Source of the DNA: Gonatopus flavifemur
Lineage: Eukaryota; Arthropoda; Insecta; Hymenoptera; Dryinidae
Assembly: GCA_018340375.1 (NCBI GenBank)
Contig: JAFFJZ010000001.1
Location: 30,062,001-30,126,000, forward strand
DNA length: 64,000 nucleotides
Direction of reading: 5' to 3'
Shown here: positions 56,498 to 64,000 of the stretch, in pieces
How positions within the stretch are numbered: position 1 is the first letter of the stretch
Layout of the letters: each line of letters begins with the position of its first letter
The notes under the pieces: model-generated
What the model was told of the DNA's origin: nothing
Databases searched by the model: none
What the model saw: only the letters and a program-made list of their open reading frames with translations
Program-made: the position numbers and the translations under genes

Positions 56498-59400
56498 CGA
56501 TAGTCGATTTTCTATGATATGCCGATCAGAACTATCAATTTTCTATGATATGCTGATCAGGACTATCGATTCTCCATGATATGTTGCTCAGAACTATCGA
56601 TTTTCTATGATATGCTGGTCAGGACTATCGATTCTCCATGATATGCTTGTCAGAACTATTGATTTTCCATGATATGCTGGACAGAACTATCGATTTCCCA
56701 TGATATGCTGGTCAGAACTCTCCATTTCCCATGATATGCTGGTCAGAACTATCGATTTTCTATGATATGCTGGTCAGAACTATCGATTTTCTATGATATG
56801 CTGGTCAGAACTATCGATTTTCTATGATATGCTCATCAGAACTCCCCATTCTACATGATATGCTGGTCAGAACTCTCCATTTTCCATGATATGCTGGTCA
56901 GAACTATCGATTTCCATTGATATGCTGGTCAGAACTGTCGATTTTCTATGATATGCTGGTCAGAACTATCGATTTTCTATGATATGCCGATCAGAACTGT
57001 CCATTTTCTATGATATGCTGGTCAGAACTCTCCATTTTCCATGATATGCTGGTCAGAACTATCGATTTTCTATGATATGCTCTTCAGAACTCTCCATTCT
57101 CCATGATATGCTGGTCAGAATTATCGATTTTCCATGAGATGCTGGTCAGAACTATCAATTTTCTTTGATATGCTCATCAGAACTCCCCATTTTCTATGAT
57201 ATGCTGGTCAGAACTCTCCATTTTCCATGATATGCTGGTCAGAACTATCGATTTTCTGTGATATGCTGGTCAGAACTCTCCATTTTCCATGATATGCTGG
57301 TCAGAACTCTCCATTTTCCATGATATGCTGGTCAGAACTATCGATTTTCTATGATATGCTGGTCAGAACTATCGATTTTCCATGATATGCTGGTCAGAAC
57401 TCTCCATTTTCCATGATATGCTGGTCAGAACTATCGATTTTCTATGATATGCTCTTCAGAACTCTCCATTCTCCATGATATGCTGGTCAGAATTATCGAT
57501 TTTCCATGAGATGCTGGTCAGAACTATCAATTTTCTTTGATATGCTCATCAGAACTCCCCATTTTCTATGATATGCTGGTCAGAACTCTCCATTTTCCAT
57601 GATATGCTGGTCAGAACTATCGATTTTCTATGATATGCTGGTCAGAACTGTCGATTTTCTATGATATGCTGGTCAGAACTATCGATTTTCTATGATATGC
57701 TGGTCAGAACTATCGATTTTCTATGATATGCTGGTCAGAACTATCGATTCTCCATGATATGCTGGTCAGAACTATCGATTTTCTATGATATGCTCATCAG
57801 AACTCCCCATTCTACATGATATGCTGGTCAGAACTCTCCATTTTCCATGATATGCTGGTCAGAACTATCGATTTCCATTGATATGCTGGTCAGAACTGTC
57901 GATTTTCTATGATATGCTGGTCAGAACTATCGATTTTCTATGATATGCCGATCAGAACTGTCCATTTTCTATGATATGCTGGTCAGAACTCTCCATTTTC
58001 CATGATATGCTGGTCAGAACTATCGATTTTCTATGATATGCTCTTCAGAACTCTCCATTCTCCATGATATGCTGGTCAGAATTATCGATTTTCCATGAGA
58101 TGCTGGTCAGAACTATCAATTTTCTTTGATATGCTCATCAGAACTCCCCATTTTCTATGATATGCTGGTCAGAACTCTCCATTTTCCATGATATGCTGGT
58201 CAGAACTATCGATTTTCTATGATATGCTGGTCAGAACTATCGATTTTCTATGATATGCTGGTCAGAACTGTCGATTTTCTATGATATGCTGGTCAGAATT
58301 ATCGATTTTCCATGAGATGCTGGTCAGAACTATCAATTTTCTTTGATATGCTCATCAGAACTCCCCATTTTCTATGATATGCTGGTCAGAACTCTCCATT
58401 TTCCATGATATGCTGGTCAGAACTATCGATTTTCTATGATATGCTGGTCAGAACTGTCGATTTTCTATGATATGCTGGTCAGAACTATCGATTTTCTATG
58501 ATATGCTGGTCAGAACTATCGATTTTCTATGATATGCTGGTCAGAACTATCGATTCTCCATGATATGCTGGTCAGAACTATCGATTTTCTATGATATGCT
58601 CATCAGAACTCCCCATTCTACATGATATGCTGGTCAGAACTCTCCATTTTCCATGATATGCTGGTCAGAACTATCGATTTTCTATGATATGCTGGTCAGA
58701 ACTCTCGATTTTCTATGATATGCTGGTCAGAACTATCGATTTTCTATGATATGCTGGTCAGAACTATCGATTTTCTATGATATGCTGGTCAGAACTATCG
58801 ATTTTCCATGATATGCTGGTCAGAACTATCGATTTTCTATGATATGCTCTTCAGAACTCTCCATTCTCCATGATATGCTGGTCAGAATTATCGATTTTCC
58901 ATGAGATGCTGGTCAGAACTATCAATTTTCTTTGATATGCTCATCAGAACTCCCCATTTTCTATGATATGCTGGTCAGAACTCTCCATTTTCCATGATAT
59001 GCTGGTCAGAACTATCGATTTTCTATGATATGCTGGTCAGAACTGTCGATTTTCTATGATATGCTGGTCAGAACTATCGATTTTCTATGATATGCTGGTC
59101 AGAACTATCGATTTTCTATGATATGCTGGTCAGAACTATCGATTCTCCATGATATGCTGGTCAGAACCATCGATTTTCTATGATATGCTCATCAGAACTC
59201 CCCATTCTACATGATATGCTGGTCAGAACTCTCCATTTTCCATGATCTGCTGGTCAGAACTATCGATTTCCATTGATATGCTGGTCAGAACTGTCGATTT
59301 TCTATGATATGCTGGTCAGAACTATCGATTTTCTATGATATGCCGATCAGAACTGTCCATTTTCTATGATATGCTGGTCAGAACTCTCCATTTTCCATGA

Positions 59401-60130
59401 TATGCTGGTCAGAACTATCGATTTTCTATGATATGCTGGTCAGAACTATCGATTTTCTATGATATGCTGGTCAGAACTATCGATTCTCCATGATATGCTG
59501 GTCAGAACTATCGATTTTCTATGATATGCTCATCAGAACTCCCCATTCTACATGATATGCTGGTCAGAACTCTCCATTTTCCATGATATGCTGGTCAGAA
59601 CTACCGATTTTCATTGATATGCTGGTCAGAACTGTCGATTTTCTATGATATGCTGGTCAGAACTATCGATTTTCTATGATATGCCGATCAGAACTGTCGA
59701 TTTTCTATGATATGCTGGTCAGAACTCTCCATTTTCCATTATATGCTGGTCAGAACTATCGATTCCCTATGATATGCTGGTCAGAACTATCGATTTTCTA
59801 TGATATGCTGCTCAGAACTATCGATTTTCTATGATATGCTCATCAGAACTCCCCATTTTCCATGATATGCTGGTCAGAACTATCGATTTCCTATGATATG
59901 CTCATCAGAACTCCTCATTTTCCATGATATGCTGGTCAGAACCATCGATTTTCTATGATATGCTGGTCAGAACTGTCGATTTTCTATGATATGCTGGTCA
60001 GAACTATCGATTTTCTATGATATGCCGATCAGAACTATCCATTTTCCATGATATGCTGGTCAGAACTATCGATTTTCCATGATATGCTGGTCAGAACTCT
60101 CCATTTTCCATGATATGCTGGTCGGAACTC
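56498..60130. repeat. 31-bp satellite array, right arm (about 117 units), inverted
   Basis: The reverse-complement monomer (ATGATATGCTGGTCAGAACT core) is tandemly repeated about 117 times. A block marked GCTCTTCAGAACTCTCCATT recurs near 57080, 57452, 58041 and 58847, at spacings of 372, 589 and 806 bp, that is 12, 19 and 26 units exactly. Block order differs from the left arm, so the arms have evolved separately by unequal exchange after the inversion. Confidence 0.9.
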
Positions 60131-60620
60131 CTGATTCTCTGAGACTCCCAATTGACTCCCTGATTACTCCCAACATCAGAACTCTTGTTCCTTGACATCC
60201 TCACATGCCAATCAGCCGTCGAACTCCGAGATATAGTCCACTTCCAGCGGTTCCACCTGCGCTGCTACTACATCGTAGAAGAACTCCTCATGTCTTTTCA
60301 TTTAATTCCCGAAAAAAATTCCTTAAGCACTCCTAGCATCAGAACTCCCTTGTTTTGACATCCTCGCATCCCAATCATCCTTAGAACTCCTAGATATAGT
60401 CAATTTCCTTCCATTACCCCTGCGATGCTGTCATATTGTAGAAGAACTCAGCAGATCATTCCATTTAATTCCTGAAAAAAATTTCCCAAGCACTTCTAGC
60501 ATTAGAACTCCCTTGTTTTGACATCCTCGCATCCCAATCATCCCTAGAACTCCGAGATACAGTCCATTTCCATCCATTTTCCCTGCGATGCTGTCATATT
60601 GTAGAAGAACTTAGCATATC
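60131..60620. repeat. Three ~163-bp repeats, right arm (inverted)
   Basis: This mirrors 50574-51060, with TTTTGACATCCTCGCATCCC and GTAGAAGAACT words repeated three times, the innermost again being the most diverged. Confidence 0.85.
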
Positions 60621-60764
60621 ATTTTTTCAAAATCGATTTTTTTCACAAATTTACCCGGAACTATTGTTGTAACTTATCAAGAACTGTAGAACTATAGTGG
60701 ATGCGACTAGAACTGGTGCTTTTTTGTGCGATGCTGACATTTGATATGCCAACTTCACAGACAC
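60621..60764. repeat. Foldback terminal unique segment, right
   Basis: Reverse complement of 50430-50573, ending CTTCACAGACAC. Confidence 0.85.
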
Positions 60765-60773
60765 TTACTCCGT
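60765..60773. repeat. 9-bp target-site duplication, right copy
   Basis: TTACTCCGT, identical to 50421-50429. Confidence 0.9.
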
Positions 60774-61627
60774 TTCATCGATTTTCAAAACCAACGTTTC
60801 CAGGGGAAGCTATAACGTTGTCGATGCAATGGTCTGCAATCGTGATAGCAATTCTACCGAATTTTTAAAGAAGGATTTTAGCAGAATCGAATTTTTCTTA
60901 AAAAAGTTATGATTATTCTTTCAAATTTTCCCAACATTTTTTCGCATGAACATATATATCTATACTTCTGATTGAGATGAAAACAGCAAATTATACGGCA
61001 CGCGGAATTTGATATTTATGAGAAGATGAAAAAATTGGAAGAGTCGAGTTTACGATGGGTGGAGAGTCGCAGCATCAGATCAGTCTAAAGACTGAATACC
61101 GTGCAATGAATCTTCTTAATGTGCCCGTGAAAAGTAGGTCAACAGCAATGGTGATGAATAATGAAGAAACGTCGAAAAAAACCAGTCCATAATTCAAACA
61201 TGTGAACTGTTTTTTGATGGAATGTAAAGAAAAAAACTTATTCATCCCAGGTGTATGGATTATATCTTCGGGATCCCATTCGCAAGGAATGAAAAATTTG
61301 GAAAAATTATGTCAGTGAACGGGGAATCAGTTCATCAGCGTGCCACAATCGATGGATTTTAATCGTTGAAAGGATGATTTTAGAATCAATTTAGATCTGT
61401 GAAGTAACGGAAGCTGAAAAGATGAATGTATACGTTCCATATATAGCTGTCGAGGTGTAAATACAAAAGTGAAAAGATCCGTACAATGCAGTCACTTATT
61501 TGATTAGACAATCACATTTCCTGTGTATCTCAATGAGAATTCTGATTGTTTGAGCGACACTTTCTTCCTTAAGAGTAACGTAAGAAAAAAATATATATTG
61601 AATATTCTATTATGAAAAATGGCGATA
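60774..61627. other. No gene recognised
   Basis: AT-rich flank of the foldback element; no feature could be supported. Confidence 0.4.
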
Positions 61628-61840
61628 CACTGTAAAAAATTTCTTTGTGAATTCACAAAAAAATTTGGCAACTTCTTACACTAACATTTTCTCCAAAATT
61701 TGGAGGGAATCGAAAATTTGGATCAATCAACAAAGATTTTGGATTTTTTTCAAATTTTGTTTGAAAACCCATTAGAAAAAACGTTTGTATGAGAAACTGC
61801 CGAATTTTTTTGTGAACCTACAGAGAAATCTTTTACAGTG
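61628..61840. mobile_element. MITE with CACTGTAAAAAATTTC ends
   Basis: CACTGTAAAAAATTTCTTTG and CAAAAAAATTTGGCA on the left mirror TGCCGAATTTTTTTGTG and AAATCTTTTACAGTG on the right. TA lies on both sides (61626-61627, 61841-61842). 213 bp, non-coding. Confidence 0.85.
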
Positions 61841-62028
61841 TAGTGAGGAAAAAAACAAACTGTGAAAAATATTCAGGAGTGAAGATACAATTATAAGGTC
61901 AAAAAAATTGATGTGTTGTCCTTTGCCTGGAAAGTTGGGAAATTTTCCGTAGAATACGATGGTGAAGCGTAACTCTTCTATTTTATCTTATTTTGGGCTA
62001 TTTATGGAGGAAATTCATAAATCTAACA

Positions 62029-62326
62029 CACGCGGAGGAAAATTCTTGCTGAAAAAGCGATTCCGAGAAAGCTGCTCTGCTAAATTAGCAAAATTGTTAT
62101 TTCAGCAAAAATATTACTATTTTTAGCAAGATATTTGCTAATTCAGCAAAATTTTCTAGCCGTCTGTATACCTAAAACTCCGGATTGCTGAATGATAAGC
62201 GCTTGTTGAAATAGCAAGATTTTTGCTGTAATAGCAAATTTCTTGCTAATTCAGCAACCAGTTTTGCCATATCAGCGAAGCAAATTTTTGAGGTTTGCTG
62301 TTCCAGCAACTTTTTCTCTCTGAGTG
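62029..62326. mobile_element. MITE of the TTGCTG/CAGCAA family, sub-type B, copy 3
   Basis: Starts CACGCGGAGGAAAATTCTTG and ends TTTTTCTCTCTGAGTG. It shares the marker GTCTGTATACCTA and the same order of AGCAA/TTGCT words as 37509-37788 and 49845-50145, in the same orientation. Confidence 0.8.
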
Positions 62327-62626
62327 CAGGGTTGAAAACGTGTATATACTGTAACGGGACAGAATGTCAAAACATATTAAAGAATAAGTTTATATAATAA
62401 AAGTACAAATATCTGCTCAGACGAAGGTGATGAGCAAGAATATACAAAAATACTTAACAGAAACAAGAATAATAAAAAGTGACAAAATCGTAATAGGGGT
62501 ACTTGATGAGCGAATTTCAGAAATACAGAGATTTCGAGAATTCGCAATTATTTTAGTTTTTTCTTGCTCGAAAGACTGATCCGAGCAAGATAAAGTTTAA
62601 TGTACCAAACAAAATCACCATATTCG

Positions 62627-62996
62627 CACGGAGAGAAAAAATTTGCTGACGCAGCAAATCGGGGTATTACATATAGAATAGCCAAATTTTTCGCTGACCT
62701 GACTAAAAATTTACTATAACAGCAATCGTGTTAGCTACGACAGCAATTTTTTAGCTGTGGCAGCAAAAAATGTTTGCTCCGCCAGCAAATTTTCAGTATT
62801 ATATACAGAATAGCAAACAAATTCTGCTGGGATAGCAAACATTTTTTGTTGCCACAGCTAAAAATTCGCTGTCGCAGCTAACAAGATTGCTGGAACAGCA
62901 CATAGTTTGCTGTCACAGCAAAAAATTTGCTGCTCTGGCAAAAGCAACCCAGCAAAAGTAGGTTTCGCTGCCACAGCGAGTTCCTTTTTCTCCGTG
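62627..62996. mobile_element. MITE of the TTGCTG/CAGCAA family, sub-type A, copy 1
   Basis: The ends are CACGGAGAGAAAAAATTTGC and CCTTTTTCTCCGTG, each flanked outward by GC. The 370-bp body is packed with TTTGCTG...CAGCAAA pairs and contains GTATTATATACAGAATAGCA. A minus-strand open frame that covers the right half is a product of the repeat. An inverted relative starts at 63728. Confidence 0.85.
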
Positions 62997-63727
62997 CGGA
63001 AAAACGAGGTTTTTGGTTTTCGAAGTTCGCACCTATATGAGGAGCGTGTGAGATAGCGCGAATCATTCGTTGCTTTCATACGACAGAAGACACATCGAGT
63101 GCCGATCACTGAAGTGCATACGTTTCACCTACAAATCATTCAAATATTTGAATAACATAAGAATTTATATTGTTAAATAAATTATTGCGGAAATTGAAAA
63201 GTTGTGTTTAAACGATAATTATAACCTCTCCATGGTGTTGCGGAGTTATTAATTATTATACGGTGTTCTATTCTTTAAATGAAGGAGAGGTTTGCTTGTT
63301 GTACCTTTTTTTTTAATAAATAAAAAATAAGCTGGCGACCGTGTTTCCGTTTTTATGAATTTTTCTTAAAGAACTGGAAGTATCGTCGTGGTGAATCAAT
63401 TCATCGTCACCAAGTTATGAAAACGAATCTGCAGATACCGTATGAAGGAAAGTTCATCTAACTACGGTATCGTTTCAATACATGTACATGCATATGTGTG
63501 TATGTGTATCACGTATTACCGATTAGAAAGTAAATATCATCTCTTGGCAATCACGACTTTGAACGGTTTTTTTTCAAAACAACATTCTTGACATTTGCGG
63601 AAAAAATATCTCAAACCGCTCTCAACCGATTTTCGTGAAACTTGCAGGTTTTCTTTTCTGTACTAAAAGCTTCTGTGTGAATCACACATTTCTACACTGA
63701 TAGAAATTTGAATAGTCACATGGACTA
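62997..63727. other. No gene recognised
   Basis: AAATAAGCTGGCGACCGTG at 63328 recalls an LTR-retrotransposon primer-binding site but has no LTR beside it. TACACTGATAGAAATTTGAA at 63693 looks like an isolated MITE end. Confidence 0.35.
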
Positions 63728-64000
63728 CACGGAAAAAAAGGAATTCGCTGTGACAACGAAATCTACTTTTGCTGGGTTCCTTTTGCCAGAGCAGCAAATT
63801 TTTTGCTGTGACAGCAAACTATTTGCTGTGACAGGAATCTTGTTAGCTGCGACAGCGAATTTTTAGCTATGACAGCAAGAAATGTTTGCTATCCCAGCAA
63901 AATTTGTTTGCTATTCTGTATATAATACTGAAAATTTGCTGGCGGAGCAAACATTTTTTGCTGCCACAGCTAAAAAAAATTGCTGTCGTAGCTAACACGA
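63728..64000. mobile_element. MITE of the TTGCTG/CAGCAA family, sub-type A, copy 2 (cut by window end)
   Basis: Starts TA-CACGGAAAAAAAGGAATTC and runs through TTGCTGTGACAGCAAAC and TATTCTGTATATAATACTGA, the reverse complement order of 62627-62996. The far end lies beyond the window. Confidence 0.8.

Larger units (their letters stand above)
50430..60764. mobile_element. 10.3-kb foldback (FB-like) transposable element
   Basis: The element starts GTGTCTGTGAAGTTGGCATA and ends with its reverse complement TATGCCAACTTCACAGACAC. The terminal ~155 bp of the two arms differ at only one position that I can see. Each arm consists of this terminus, three ~163-bp repeats, and a long array of a 31-bp monomer. 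Orientation flips at 56491-56497. The arms are unequal: about 6.06 kb left and 4.27 kb right. A perfect 9-bp TSD (TTACTCCGT) flanks the whole. Drosophila Foldback elements share this plan: long inverted repeats built from short tandem repeats including a 31-bp unit, and 9-bp TSDs. No open frame of note lies inside, so it is non-autonomous. A transcript would form a very long hairpin. Confidence 0.9.

Noticed and set aside
51061..60130. CRISPR array interpretation of the 31-bp repeats
   Set aside because: Units are contiguous with no unique spacers, the array inverts midway, and the DNA is eukaryotic.
62858..63109. 83-codon minus-strand open frame
   Set aside because: It is largely the CAGCAA-rich MITE at 62627-62996 read in one frame.
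63320..63345. CTGGCGACCGTG as an LTR primer-binding site
   Set aside because: No LTR precedes it and no gag/pol sequence follows in the window.

Overview
This is an AT-rich eukaryotic window that looks like insect DNA. It has no operons, almost no long open frames, many microsatellites, remnants of Tc1/mariner, hAT, pogo and non-LTR elements, and dozens of short terminal-inverted-repeat (TIR) elements. I see no complete conventional host gene. The order of insect cannot be fixed from the sequence; a hymenopteran is only a guess.

Layout. 0-12 kb: dispersed MITEs, a hAT transposase tail (1.1-1.26 kb) with a hAT-type MITE nearby (1.87-2.01 kb, 8-bp target-site duplication, TSD), a palindromic element with a perfect 9-bp TSD (1.6 kb), a 55-bp-stem hairpin (5.65-5.78 kb), one possible zinc-finger-associated-domain exon (9.1-9.3 kb, minus), and a nested MITE (10.5-11.0 kb). 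12-22 kb: mostly featureless, with one plausible minus-strand exon for a single-pass membrane protein (16.1-16.5 kb), a long hairpin at 17.35-17.7 kb and a CpG-rich island at 18.8-19.0 kb. 22-34 kb: MITEs, a pogo/Tigger-like remnant (26.1-27.0 kb), an unassigned open frame (27.3-27.6 kb), and a cluster of repeats that mirrors repeats at 7-10 kb. 34-50 kb: an unassigned open frame (34.8-35.2 kb), a rosa-type DD41D mariner pseudogene (39-40 kb), tails of non-LTR retrotransposons ending in microsatellites (44.4-45.2 kb), and an irritans-type DD34D mariner broken by a MITE (46.3-47.3 kb).

50.43-60.76 kb: the main feature, a 10.3-kb foldback element. Two unequal inverted arms consist of an almost identical unique terminus, three roughly 163-bp repeats, and long arrays of a 31-bp monomer that flips orientation at 56.49 kb. 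The whole element is flanked by a perfect 9-bp TSD (TTACTCCGT). This architecture matches Drosophila Foldback (FB) elements, but no coding sequence is visible. 60.8-64 kb: further MITEs, including a family dense in TTGCTG/CAGCAA motifs.

The elements fall into groups sharing termini: TA-CACGGARAAA ends, CACTG ends, and 9-bp-TSD palindromes. The last recognisable transposases here (hAT, pogo, DD41D, DD34D) are all broken, so mobility of these short elements would depend on enzymes encoded elsewhere.
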